Shown here one piece after another: positions 6,428-14,673 of a stretch of 35,579 bases of DNA. Each line of letters starts with the position of its first letter. The stretch's first letter is position 1. Below the pieces are notes generated by a model, which saw only the letters and a program-made list of their open reading frames with translations, was not told the DNA's origin and did not search any database. Where the stretch lies: contig ONWK01000306.1 in assembly GCA_900321505.1 (NCBI GenBank), forward strand, positions 1-35,579. Direction: 5' to 3'. This stretch comes from an uncultured Eubacteriales bacterium (GTDB lineage: Bacteria; Bacillota; Clostridia; Lachnospirales; Lachnospiraceae). The translations under genes were made by a program, and so were the position numbers.

Positions 6428-8965
6428 ATGAAGAAGATTTGGATACTTCTCATAAATGTACTTTTGATGGTGGGGATCATCGTCTTTGTATTTGTATATG
6501 CAAGGAGCACAAGAAACTCCCGCTACGAAGCCGAGAAAGAGGGCTTCAGGAATATGACCATCAGCATGGAGCAGATCACCGAAAATTATCTGTTAAGCGA
6601 ACAGCATATATGCGATGTGTGGTCAAAGTACATCAATTCCTCGGGAATGACCATGGATCAGGCGGTTGAAGTGGTCCGCGTATCCCATGTGCTCGAAGTG
6701 GCTGCGGCCCATCTGATCTTTGTTGATGATGATTCGTATATCGGTCTTTCCACCAGAGCGAATGTCAACAACCTAAACGATTATCTGGTTTCATATAAGG
6801 GCCTTGATATCGGACTTGATAAAAATGCCGGGGAAGTGGGAGAGAAGCTTCACATTACCAGATCCTATATTAATCCTATGAATGGAGTTCAGTCCATTGC
6901 ATTCTATAACAGCTTAACCCTTATTGACGGTGGGACGGGAGCACCCCGCAGGGCGCTGCTGCTGCGTGTGGTTCCGCTGAGTGAGCTGCAGACAAAATGG
7001 ATTTATCCCCAGGATGATTATAAGAATGCGGAATTCTCCATGCTTGACGAGGAGGGAAACTATGTCATCAAGGGAGAGTCCTTTGATGAAGACAGTTTTC
7101 TTGATTATTACAGTGCGTATAACAAGGCAGATCAGAGCGAGCTTGATAAGCTTGAAATTCAAATGACCTCCGGAACGGGAACAATAAATATTACAAATGA
7201 TAATAATGAAAAAGCACTGATAGTCTATACGCCGATCAAATCGGTGAAGGGCTGGAGGCTTCTGGGATATATTCCCGAAAAGGAAATGAGTATAGAAAGT
7301 ACAGACTGGGCAGTGGTAGGAACCATAGCGGCTGCCCTTATACTGCTGTTTATAGCTGATCTTGTCTTTATCCTTCATTTCAACGAACAGCTTAAGAAAA
7401 CGGCAGAAGAGGCGGAGCGGGCAAATCTTGCCAAAACGGTCTTCCTTTCCACAATGTCTCATGATATCAGAACGCCCATGAATGCCATTATAGGACTTAC
7501 GACCATTGCCGAGAAAAATATCGGGGATCCCCAGGCAGTCAGCGAGAATCTGAGGAAGATAAGCCTTTCCAGCAACCATCTGCTGACGCTGATCAATGAC
7601 ATTCTGGATATCTCAAAGGTGGAAAGCGGCAGGCTTACACTTTCGCCGGTGACCTTCTCTCTGGCAGAGACCGCTGAGAATCTGGTGAACATTTCACAGC
7701 CGATGCTGAAGGAGAAGAATATCGATTTCAACTTCAGGATCAATGCCATTCAGAGTGAGAGCCTTTATGCCGACCAGCTGAGGCTGAACCAGATATTTAT
7801 AAATCTGCTTTCAAATGCGATAAAGTATACTGAGCCGGGCGGTCAGGTAAATGTGGATCTGAGAGAGGATCCGGGATCGACGGAGGATACGGTACTTCTT
7901 ACCTATATAGTCAGTGACAACGGAATCGGAATGTCAGAGGAATTCATGAAGCGGATGTACCAGCCTTTCATGAGAGAGACGGACAGCCGTATCAATACCA
8001 TTCAGGGTACGGGACTGGGACTTGCCATAACCAAGCAAATGGTGGATCTTATGGGAGGGACCATCGACTGTGTAAGCCGTGAAAGGGAAGGCACCACATT
8101 TACGGTTAAGCTTACGCTGCCTGTGTCAGGCAAGGCACCGGTGGAAATGCACCTTGATCCGATGGATGTCCTTCTGGTGGATGATGATGAGGTCCTTCGG
8201 GAGACTGCAAAGGATACACTGAAGTCTCTCGGAGTTTTGGCGGATACGGCGGATTCCGGAGCAGAAGCGCTGAATAAGCTGAAGAGCAGGCGTGAGACGG
8301 GTGAGGATTACGGAGTCGTTATAGTGGACTGGAAGATGCCTGAGATGGATGGCGTTGAGGTGGTCCGCAGGATAAGGCAGGAGACCGGAACGCAGGCGCC
8401 TATACTTCTCATTTCAGCCTATGACTGGACGGAGATAGAGGATGCTGCAAAGCAGGCCGGTGCAAACGGTTTTATCTCCAAGCCGTTGTTCAGAACCACA
8501 CTTTACAACAAGATCACCGAGGTACTGGGACTGGATACAGGGTTTGCGGCAAATGAGGAGGACGATTCCGATATTACGGGAATGCACATTCTGGTTGCCG
8601 AGGACAATGATATCAACTGGGAGATCATCAGTGAGATACTGCACATGCATGGTATAGAATCCGAGCGTGCGGTGAACGGCAAGGAAGCTATAGAGATGTT
8701 TGAAGCGGATAAGGATGAGAAATATGAGCTCATCTTTATGGATATACAGATGCCTGTAATGAACGGCCTGGATGCAACGCGGGGTATCAGGAGCCTGGGA
8801 ACAGAGCGCGGCAGCAGTATTCCCATTATCGCCATGACGGCGGATGCATTTTCGGAAAATGTTGCAGCCTGTCTTGAGGCGGGAATGAACGGACATATAG
8901 CCAAGCCCATAGATATAAAGCATGTTATTAAGGAGATACGGAGGGTGAAGGAAGGCCGGATTTAA
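6428..8965 (+). CDS. Hybrid sensor histidine kinase with two receiver domains
   Basis: 845 residues. A membrane segment at about 5-24 and another at about 294-318 flank an extracellular sensor region of about 270 residues, in size and pattern like a double-Cache domain. The H-box MSHDIRTPMNAIIG places the phospho-His at 345. The ATPase shows NLLSNAIKYTEPGG, DNGIGM (Asp497) and GTGLGLAIT (527-535). Receiver 1 has DVLLVDDDE and phospho-acceptor Asp634 in VDWKMPEMDG. Receiver 2 has HILVAEDNDIN and Asp772 in MDIQMPVMNG, with the conserved KP in both. There is no Hpt domain and no DNA-binding output, so the output partner is elsewhere or is protein-level. A strong GGGGGAAGG (6414-6422) precedes the ATG. 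It follows the phosphatase by 142 bases with no clear terminator between. Confidence 0.93.
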   Translation: MKKIWILLINVLLMVGIIVFVFVYARSTRNSRYEAEKEGFRNMTISMEQITENYLLSEQHICDVWSKYINSSGMTMDQAVEVVRVSHVLEVAAAHLIFVDDDSYIGLSTRANVNNLNDYLVSYKGLDIGLDKNAGEVGEKLHITRSYINPMNGVQSIAFYNSLTLIDGGTGAPRRALLLRVVPLSELQTKWIYPQDDYKNAEFSMLDEEGNYVIKGESFDEDSFLDYYSAYNKADQSELDKLEIQMTSGTGTINITNDNNEKALIVYTPIKSVKGWRLLGYIPEKEMSIESTDWAVVGTIAAALILLFIADLVFILHFNEQLKKTAEEAERANLAKTVFLSTMSHDIRTPMNAIIGLTTIAEKNIGDPQAVSENLRKISLSSNHLLTLINDILDISKVESGRLTLSPVTFSLAETAENLVNISQPMLKEKNIDFNFRINAIQSESLYADQLRLNQIFINLLSNAIKYTEPGGQVNVDLREDPGSTEDTVLLTYIVSDNGIGMSEEFMKRMYQPFMRETDSRINTIQGTGLGLAITKQMVDLMGGTIDCVSREREGTTFTVKLTLPVSGKAPVEMHLDPMDVLLVDDDEVLRETAKDTLKSLGVLADTADSGAEALNKLKSRRETGEDYGVVIVDWKMPEMDGVEVVRRIRQETGTQAPILLISAYDWTEIEDAAKQAGANGFISKPLFRTTLYNKITEVLGLDTGFAANEEDDSDITGMHILVAEDNDINWEIISEILHMHGIESERAVNGKEAIEMFEADKDEKYELIFMDIQMPVMNGLDATRGIRSLGTERGSSIPIIAMTADAFSENVAACLEAGMNGHIAKPIDIKHVIKEIRRVKEGRI

Positions 8966-9058
8966 GACTGTAGTGCAGCGGGATGCCTTTTCAGTATGGA
9001 ATACGGTTTTCAGGCTGAGCAGCTCAGGTAACAAAAGCCAGGATGCGGAGGAAGAAGG

Positions 9059-10120
9059 ATGCATGGTGGAGACAGGTACAGGAACTGTGTGACGGTGGAT
9101 CTTTCGGTGAATCTCAATCCTCTCGGTGTACCGGAATGCCTGAAGGAGGGCATGACCAGAGGGATCAGTGAGGCGGGCTTCTATCCCGATCCATTTCAGC
9201 AAAGGGCAAGAGAAGCCGCAGCAGGACTGTATGGCAGATATACGGATATCGATCCGGAATGGATAATCCCGGGAAACGGTGCGTCAGAGCTTATTACTGC
9301 GGTCTTCCACGGACTCAGACCGAGAAGCATACTCATACCGGCGCCCTGCTTTACCGGATATCTGAGAGCGGAGAAATACGGATGCCGCATTGACCTTTTT
9401 CCGCTTCGGGAAGAAAATTGCTTTATCCCGGAGGGAGGGATCGGGCTTGCGGTAAAGCCGGATACGGATCTTATAATACTGACTAATCCCGTTAATCCGT
9501 CGGGGGTCATGTATGACACTTCATTACTGAAGGATCTGCTGATCCTTGCAGGAGAAAGAAGGATACCGGTGCTTCTGGATGAGTGCTTTATATCCTTTAC
9601 CGGAAGAGATGCGGAAAGCGGACTTCATCTTCTTAAGGAGTATCCGCAGCTGATGGTGCTCAGGGCATTTACCAAGATCTTTTCGCTTCCCGGACTTCGG
9701 CTGGGACTGCTTTTCACAACGGATGCAGCACTCAGGGAGAAGCTGAGGGCGGCTCTTCCGGAATGGAATCTGTCGGCTTTTTCAGAGCAGGCTCTGATCA
9801 CGGCGGAAGAACACCGGGAGGAGATTTATTCATTTATTGAAAAAACGGCGGCTGCGACTGCCGGGCTGAGGGAAAGCTTCGCAAAGAGACTGCAGGCTGC
9901 AGGTATCAGAGTATATCCCTCGGCGGCGAATTTCATTCTTACCGGAGGAATGAAAAAAAGCAGGGAATATCTGCTGAAAAACGGTATACTTACCAGAAGC
10001 TGCGGTGATATGCCGCCGCTTACTGATGACTATATAAGACTGGCGGTACGTCCCGAGGCTGAGCAGAAGCTGCTGCTGGAATTACTTGCCATGAGCAGGG
10101 ACCGTATCTCGGGAGTATGA
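9059..10120 (+). CDS. cobD: Threonine-phosphate decarboxylase CobD
   Basis: PLP-dependent fold-type I enzyme (class I/II aminotransferase family) that decarboxylates L-threonine-O-3-phosphate to (R)-1-amino-2-propanol phosphate, the substrate of CbiB. Family signs are the N-terminal MHGGDRYR, LSVNLNPLGVP near 17, GNGASELI (PLP phosphate contact), LTNPVNPSG, LDECFISF, and the PLP Lys206 in RAFTKIFSLPGLRLG. Length 353 is normal. GGAGGAA (9047-9053) is five bases before the ATG. Its stop overlaps an upstream in-frame ATG of cbiC (ATGA). It may also be confused with histidinol-phosphate aminotransferase, but the N-terminus and context favour CobD. Confidence 0.93.
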   Translation: MHGGDRYRNCVTVDLSVNLNPLGVPECLKEGMTRGISEAGFYPDPFQQRAREAAAGLYGRYTDIDPEWIIPGNGASELITAVFHGLRPRSILIPAPCFTGYLRAEKYGCRIDLFPLREENCFIPEGGIGLAVKPDTDLIILTNPVNPSGVMYDTSLLKDLLILAGERRIPVLLDECFISFTGRDAESGLHLLKEYPQLMVLRAFTKIFSLPGLRLGLLFTTDAALREKLRAALPEWNLSAFSEQALITAEEHREEIYSFIEKTAAATAGLRESFAKRLQAAGIRVYPSAANFILTGGMKKSREYLLKNGILTRSCGDMPPLTDDYIRLAVRPEAEQKLLLELLAMSRDRISGV

Positions 10121-10146
10121 CCGGTAAAAGAAGGGAAGGCGGAAAA

Positions 10147-10779
10147 ATGAGCTTTACGAGGCCTGAGGATATCGAGGCGGAAAGCTTCAGGATAATAGCT
10201 GAAGAAATGAAAGAAAAGGGCATCAGTATCCCCGGCGATGAAGCTCCGGTAACCATGCGGGTCATACATACCACGGCTGATTTTGATTATTCCGCTACGC
10301 TGGCCTTCTCAAAGGGTGCAGCCGAAAAGCTGTCCCGGCTGCTGAAGCAGGGGACCAGGATCGTCACTGATACAAATATGGCCAAAAGCGGGATAAATAA
10401 AGGGCTTTTATCAGGATACGGCGGAGAGGTCCTGTGCTTTATGGCAGAGAAGAATGTGGCATCCGAAGCGGCGGAGAGAGGCATCACCAGAGCCATGGTG
10501 AGTATGGAACGTGCGGCCTCCCTTACCGGAGATACCGTCTACGTTATAGGAAATGCTCCGACGGCCCTTATGCTGCTTAAGGAAAAGATAGAAGAGGACG
10601 GATACCGTCCTGCCTTTATCGTAGGAGTTCCCGTGGGCTTTGTGAATGTGGTGAAGTCCAAGGAGGAGATCCGCAAAACGGCTGAGACATACGGGATCCC
10701 GTATATAATCAATATGGGACGTAAGGGCGGAAGTAATGTGGCGGCTGCGATAATCAATGCCGCGCTGAAAATGCTTTGA
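10147..10779 (+). CDS. cbiC: Cobalt-precorrin-8 methylmutase CbiC
   Basis: Moves the methyl group from C11 to C12 of cobalt-precorrin-8 to give cobyrinic acid. VIHTTADFDYSATLAFS contains the catalytic histidine of the family. TDTNMAKSGINK, GNAPTAL and the C-terminal MGRKGGSNVAAAIINAAL also match. I prefer the ATG at 10147, 210 residues, because AAGGGAAGG (10131-10139) is seven bases upstream and the protein then begins MSFTRPEDIEAESF like relatives. An in-frame ATG at 10117, overlapping the cobD stop, would add ten residues but has a Shine-Dalgarno site only two bases away. Its stop overlaps an upstream in-frame TTG of cbiD. Confidence 0.94.
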   Translation: MSFTRPEDIEAESFRIIAEEMKEKGISIPGDEAPVTMRVIHTTADFDYSATLAFSKGAAEKLSRLLKQGTRIVTDTNMAKSGINKGLLSGYGGEVLCFMAEKNVASEAAERGITRAMVSMERAASLTGDTVYVIGNAPTALMLLKEKIEEDGYRPAFIVGVPVGFVNVVKSKEEIRKTAETYGIPYIINMGRKGGSNVAAAIINAALKML

Positions 10780-10784
10780 TAATA

Positions 10785-10791
10785 AGAGGTG
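10785..10791 (+). promoter_or_regulatory. Shine-Dalgarno site deciding the cbiD TTG start
   Basis: AGAGGTG (in AAGAGGTGAT, 10784-10793) is a near-perfect anti-16S complement, five bases before TTG at 10797. No ATG or GTG is in frame nearby, so this site makes TTG 10797 the best start and argues against the TTG at 10776 that overlaps the cbiC stop. Confidence 0.7.
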
Positions 10792-10796
10792 ATGAT

Positions 10797-11921
10797 TTGC
10801 TGCGCAAGGGTTTTACCTCGGGGAGCTGTGCAGCGGCTGCTGCCGCAGCGGCGAGCCGCATGCTTTTTTCGGGAGTCAGGATCAACAGCATCATGATCGA
10901 TACGCCGGCAGGCATACCATTTAATGCAGAGCTGCTGGATATCAGGATGGATAGTGACAGGGTATCCTGCGGCGTAAGGAAGGACGGAGGCGATGATCCC
11001 GATGTTACTACCGGGCTTATTATTTTCGCTTCTGTTGAAAGAGCAGGCTGTGAAGAGTCTGCGCAGGGCAGACGCAGTGTAGAAATAAAGGCAGGCCCCG
11101 GGATCGGAACAGTAACGGCCCCGGGACTGGATCAGCCTGTGGGGAGTCCTGCCATAAACAGGGTTCCCAGAAAAATGATCATTGACGAAGTTCGGAAGGC
11201 CATGGAGCTTTTTGATGAGGAAGGCTCTGTCATAGTTACCATTTCCGTACCGGGGGGAGAAAAGACTGCAGAGAAGACCTTTAACGGCAGGCTGGGCATA
11301 GAAGGCGGTATTTCCATCCTTGGGACTACGGGAATAGTCGAACCCATGAGTGAGGAAGCCCTCCTTGCCACCATCCGTCTGGAGCTGGGACAGAGAAGGC
11401 TGGCGGGACAGGAGACCATAGTAGTGACTCCCGGCAACTACGGAATGGATATGCTGAAGAAGGCCTTCGGATATGATCTTGAAAGGGCGGTACGCTGCAG
11501 CAATTTCATCGGTGACACCATAGATATGGCGGCGGAAACCGGTTTCAGGAGAATGGTGCTGCTTGGTCATATTGGAAAGCTTGTAAAATGTTCCGGCGGC
11601 GCAATGAATACCCATTCCCGTTACGGCGACGGCAGGATGGAGATACTTGCGGCGGAGGCATACAGACAGGGAGCGGATATGCTGATGATAAGGAGGATAC
11701 TTTCATCGGTATCCACCGAGGCGGCGGTATCTGCACTGGATGAGGACGGACCGGTGATCCGCAGCAGGGTTTGCGGTGCGGTACTTGGCAGGGCGCTGGA
11801 ACATCTCAGGGAAAAAGCCGGTACACGGATGGAAATAGAGATGATCATGTATACGAATGAACACGGCATTCTTGCCGAAAGCAAGTGGGCTGAGGAATGG
11901 CTGCGGAGTACCATGAGTTAA
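10797..11921 (+). CDS. cbiD: Cobalt-precorrin-5B C1-methyltransferase CbiD
   Basis: SAM-dependent C1 methylation of cobalt-precorrin-5B in the anaerobic pathway. Unlike the other corrin methyltransferases it belongs to a separate fold family. The N-terminus LRKGFTSGSCAAAAAAAA is the family signature. GTVTAPGLDQPVGSPAIN, GGISILGTTGIVEPMSEEA, PGNYGMDMLKKAFG and GHIGKLVKCSGGAMNTHS also match. With the TTG start the protein is 374 residues, normal for CbiD. It is followed by cbiF after a short gap. The presence of CbiD marks the cobalt-early (anaerobic) route. Confidence 0.95.
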   Translation: MLRKGFTSGSCAAAAAAAASRMLFSGVRINSIMIDTPAGIPFNAELLDIRMDSDRVSCGVRKDGGDDPDVTTGLIIFASVERAGCEESAQGRRSVEIKAGPGIGTVTAPGLDQPVGSPAINRVPRKMIIDEVRKAMELFDEEGSVIVTISVPGGEKTAEKTFNGRLGIEGGISILGTTGIVEPMSEEALLATIRLELGQRRLAGQETIVVTPGNYGMDMLKKAFGYDLERAVRCSNFIGDTIDMAAETGFRRMVLLGHIGKLVKCSGGAMNTHSRYGDGRMEILAAEAYRQGADMLMIRRILSSVSTEAAVSALDEDGPVIRSRVCGAVLGRALEHLREKAGTRMEIEMIMYTNEHGILAESKWAEEWLRSTMS

Positions 11922-11964
11922 GGTTTTCGAAGCAGTGATTCCCAGTTTATCCGGGAGGGTAGAT

Positions 11965-12723
11965 ATGGTACATTTCGTCGGGGCCGGCCCCGGTGCGCCG
12001 GATCTTATAACGGTGCGGGGAAGCAGGCTTCTGGAGAAGGCAGATGTTGTGATATATGCGGGAAGTCTGGTGAATCCGGAGCTTCTTGAATTATGTTCAG
12101 GGGGGACGGAGTTCCATGACAGCAAGGAGCTGGATCTTCCAGAGATCATAGAGCTGATGGCGGAAGCGGATGCCGCCGGGAAGGACGTGGTACGTCTTCA
12201 CAGCGGAGAGCCCAGTCTGTACGGCGCAGTCCGGGAGCAGATGGATGAGCTGGATAAGAAGGGCATCAGCTATGACAGCTGTCCGGGTGTTACGGCGGCC
12301 TTCGGTGCAGCAGCGCAGCTGAATATGGAATATACGCTGCCGGGAGTATCACAGTCCCTTATCATTACAAGGATGAAGGGAAGGACTTCGGTCCCGGAAT
12401 ATGAATCCATAGAAAGCCTTGCAGCCCATCAGTGTTCCATGGCCATTTATCTTTCCGCCGGGATGCTTCCGGAGCTTGCAAGGAAGCTTATTATCGGCGG
12501 GAGATCCGGGGACACCCCTGTCGCCATTATTTATAAGGCCACCTGGCCTGATGAAAAAAGAGTACACACAACCATTTCACGTATGGCCGAAGAGGCCGCG
12601 AAGGAAGGAATAGACCGCACTGCCGTAGTCCTGGTGGGGGATGCGGTCATCGGAAGCGGTTACAGCTATTCAAAGCTGTATGATCCTACGTTTGAAACGG
12701 AATTCCGGAAACCGGAGGTTTGA
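11965..12723 (+). CDS. cbiF: Cobalt-precorrin-4 C11-methyltransferase CbiF
   Basis: SAM-dependent tetrapyrrole methylase acting at C11 of cobalt-precorrin-4. The start VHFVGAGPGAPDLITVRG, the middle YAGSLVNPELLEL, RLHSGEPSLYGAVREQ, SCPGVTAAFGAAAQL and QSLIITRMKGRT are typical. GGGAGGG (11953-11959) is five bases before ATG 11965, giving 252 residues. An in-frame GTG at 11935 would add ten residues unlike the family. The stop is overlapped by a TTG in the cbiG frame. Confidence 0.95.
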   Translation: MVHFVGAGPGAPDLITVRGSRLLEKADVVIYAGSLVNPELLELCSGGTEFHDSKELDLPEIIELMAEADAAGKDVVRLHSGEPSLYGAVREQMDELDKKGISYDSCPGVTAAFGAAAQLNMEYTLPGVSQSLIITRMKGRTSVPEYESIESLAAHQCSMAIYLSAGMLPELARKLIIGGRSGDTPVAIIYKATWPDEKRVHTTISRMAEEAAKEGIDRTAVVLVGDAVIGSGYSYSKLYDPTFETEFRKPEV

Positions 12724-12725
12724 GC

Positions 12726-13817
12726 ATGGAGAGACAACTTCGAATCATATGTTTTACAAGACAGGGCTGCAGGATCGCCAAGAAGATCGCTGCGCGGATT
12801 CCTGCCGAAATGTATTATAAATTTCAGCCCCTGCCGGATGAAAGCGAGGCTATGGTATCCGGAATGCATGAGGTAAAGGAACCGCTTAATGACTGGGCGG
12901 CACAGGCCTTCAGGGACGAAGCGGCGCTGCTTTTCATCGGCGCAACTGGGATAGCGGTACGTGCCATAGCGGAAGCCATAAAGGATAAGCTCACCGATAT
13001 ACCGGTGCTTGTGGTGGATATGGAGGGAAGATTCGTTGTACCGATCCTTTCGGGACATTACGGCGGCGCAAATGAGCTGGCGCAGCGTATATCTTCCGTC
13101 ACCGGAGCGGTACCGGTCATTACTACAGGAACAGACATAACAGGAGGCTTTGCCGCAGATGTTTTTGCGGGGAAGAATGACATGAAGATCCTGAATCCGG
13201 CTGCGCTGCCGCGCATTTCGGGAAAAGCAGTTGCGGGAAGAAGGCTTTCCATAAGCTCTGAGCTCCCCATGCGGATCATGTTTGAAGGAAAGAGACCCGT
13301 AACAGTGGATTATAATGAGACAGCGCATCCCGAGGGCACATTTGATACAGATATATGCATTACGGGAAGAGCTTTTGAATGCGATATAAGAGATGAAAGC
13401 GAAACACTGTATCTCATTCCCAGATTTCTGCATATCGGGATCGGATGCAGGAAGAATACGGATCCGGATAAGCTGGAGGAGTTTACCCTGAGATGCATAA
13501 AGCAGCTGGGATTTGCGTCATCAGCTGTGGCTTCGATCTCAAGTATCGATCTTAAGGAAAATGAAATGGCTGTTCTCCTTCTGGCTGAGAAGCTGGAACG
13601 TCCCTTTATGACCTATTCGGCTGAGGAACTGGAAGAGATCGAGGGGATATTCCCAGAGTCGGAATTTGTTCAGGAAACGGTGGGAGTGGGAAATGTTTCG
13701 GCCCGTGCCGCGGCAAGAAGCGCAGGAAAGGGATACCGCCTTATCAGGGAGACAGTTAAGGAAGACGGGATGACATTCGCTGCAGCGATACCGGGAATAC
13801 TGATGCTTAACTGGTAA
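12726..13817 (+). CDS. cbiG: Cobalt-precorrin-5A hydrolase CbiG
   Basis: Opens the delta-lactone of cobalt-precorrin-5A and releases the two-carbon fragment (acetaldehyde), completing ring contraction. N-terminal IICFTRQGCRIAKKI, LLFIGATGIAVRAIA and LVVDMEGRFVVPILSGHYGGAN (about 95-118) match the N-terminal and central domains. C-terminal GIGCRKNT, VASISSIDLKENE and VGVGNVSARAAARSAG are the CbiG_C domain. I chose ATG 12726 because GGAGGT (12714-12719) is six bases upstream, and it gives 363 residues. The gene sits directly behind cbiF. Confidence 0.94.
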   Translation: MERQLRIICFTRQGCRIAKKIAARIPAEMYYKFQPLPDESEAMVSGMHEVKEPLNDWAAQAFRDEAALLFIGATGIAVRAIAEAIKDKLTDIPVLVVDMEGRFVVPILSGHYGGANELAQRISSVTGAVPVITTGTDITGGFAADVFAGKNDMKILNPAALPRISGKAVAGRRLSISSELPMRIMFEGKRPVTVDYNETAHPEGTFDTDICITGRAFECDIRDESETLYLIPRFLHIGIGCRKNTDPDKLEEFTLRCIKQLGFASSAVASISSIDLKENEMAVLLLAEKLERPFMTYSAEELEEIEGIFPESEFVQETVGVGNVSARAAARSAGKGYRLIRETVKEDGMTFAAAIPGILMLNW

Positions 13818-13857
13818 GAGGTATGTGAACAGCTGCAGGACAATCTAAGAAAGGAAT

Positions 13858-13880
13858 GATCCGTAACAGGAAAACGGATC
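13858..13880 (+). other. Small inverted repeat before the hydrolase-like gene
   Basis: GATCCGT (13858-13864) and ACGGATC (13874-13880) can form a 7-bp stem with a 9-base loop, in the 75-base gap after cbiG. There is no T-run, so it is not an intrinsic terminator. It lies just upstream of the GGTGA (13882-13886) used by the next gene and could affect its translation. Confidence 0.35.
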
Positions 13881-13892
13881 CGGTGAACGAGG

Positions 13893-14657
13893 ATGAATGT
13901 AACGGAATATGGCGTTGATAATGAGAAGACTTTGCTGCTCCTTCCCGGGGCTTTCGCAAATGTGGAACTTTGCTACGGAAATGTAATCCCTGCGCTTGCG
14001 GAAAAATATCATGTTATAGCAGTGGATTATGACGGATTTGACGGAAAGGGCGGAGAATTCACCAGCTTTATCCGGATGGCTAAGAAGATAGAATGGCTGA
14101 TACAGAGCAAATTTGAAGGCGAGCTTTATGCTGTTTACGGTTCAGCTATCGGAAGCGATGTGGCAGGGCTTCTGATACAGAGAAAGAATATCCTGATCGC
14201 TCACGCAATACTGGGAAGCCCGGATATGGAAACCTGTGGGGAGAAGTCCGCAAAGATGCGTACAAAGATGATGGGAACCGCCATAATACGTATGATGCAG
14301 TCAGGTCAGGTTCCGGACTGGATCAGGAGATCCATGAAGCACCAGATAGGAGAGGAACGTACGGAAAGATATCTGGGTATTCTGGAAAAAATGCCTGAGA
14401 TACTTTCTGATGTGTCCAGAATAAGCATGGAAAGACAGTTCTATTCGCATTTGACAACTCATCTGGAGATGAATATTGATGTGCCCGGAACCCGGGTACA
14501 TATCTTTTTCGCAACGAAGATGGGGGAAAAATACCAGGAGCGTTATGAGCAGCATTTCAACAACCCCGATATTATCCGTAAGGATTACGGAAGTGAGGAG
14601 CTTCTTTTCTTCTATCCTGAAGAGTGGGTTGAAACTGTAGAGGAATGCCTTGTTTAG
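13893..14657 (+). CDS. Alpha/beta-hydrolase-like protein with altered nucleophile site
   Basis: 254 residues, predicted soluble. The N-terminal part LLLLPGAFANVELC (oxyanion-hole-like loop), HVIAVDYDGFDGKG and AVYGSAIGSDVAGLL follow the order of the alpha/beta hydrolase fold. The nucleophile elbow should read G-x-S-x-G, but here it reads G83-S84-A85-I86-G87, so alanine occupies the serine position. The C-terminal half, IDVPGTRVHIFFATKMGEKYQERYEQHF, fits the region where the acid residue lies, but I see no clear catalytic His. The start is ATG 13893 with GGTGA (13882-13886) six bases upstream; an in-frame stop at 13884 rules out longer forms. It ends 16 bases before the cbiH start, inside the cobalamin operon. 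Function unknown; a non-catalytic role is possible. Confidence 0.7.
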   Translation: MNVTEYGVDNEKTLLLLPGAFANVELCYGNVIPALAEKYHVIAVDYDGFDGKGGEFTSFIRMAKKIEWLIQSKFEGELYAVYGSAIGSDVAGLLIQRKNILIAHAILGSPDMETCGEKSAKMRTKMMGTAIIRMMQSGQVPDWIRRSMKHQIGEERTERYLGILEKMPEILSDVSRISMERQFYSHLTTHLEMNIDVPGTRVHIFFATKMGEKYQERYEQHFNNPDIIRKDYGSEELLFFYPEEWVETVEECLV

Positions 14658-14673
14658 GTACAGAGGTGAACTC

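Noticed and set aside
9015..9027. CTGAGCAGCTCAG before cobD as an operator or terminator
   Set aside because: Only a 5-bp stem with a 3-base loop and no T-run.
8966..9058. Cobalamin riboswitch before cobD
   Set aside because: No GCCACTG-type B12 box or the associated stems are seen here or in other gaps of the window; a riboswitch may lie upstream of cbiP outside the window.
10539..11615. 358-codon open frame on the minus strand opposite cbiC and cbiD
   Set aside because: Shadow of two certain genes, with no recognisable motif.
13824..13836. GTGAACAGCTGC as a further copy of the palindromic repeat
   Set aside because: Only about nine bases match the right outer arm and no partner arm or inner stem is present.
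13856..13918. 20-codon frame overlapping the hydrolase-like gene start
   Set aside because: Its AAAGGA lies directly against the ATG with no spacing, and it overlaps the real gene in another frame.
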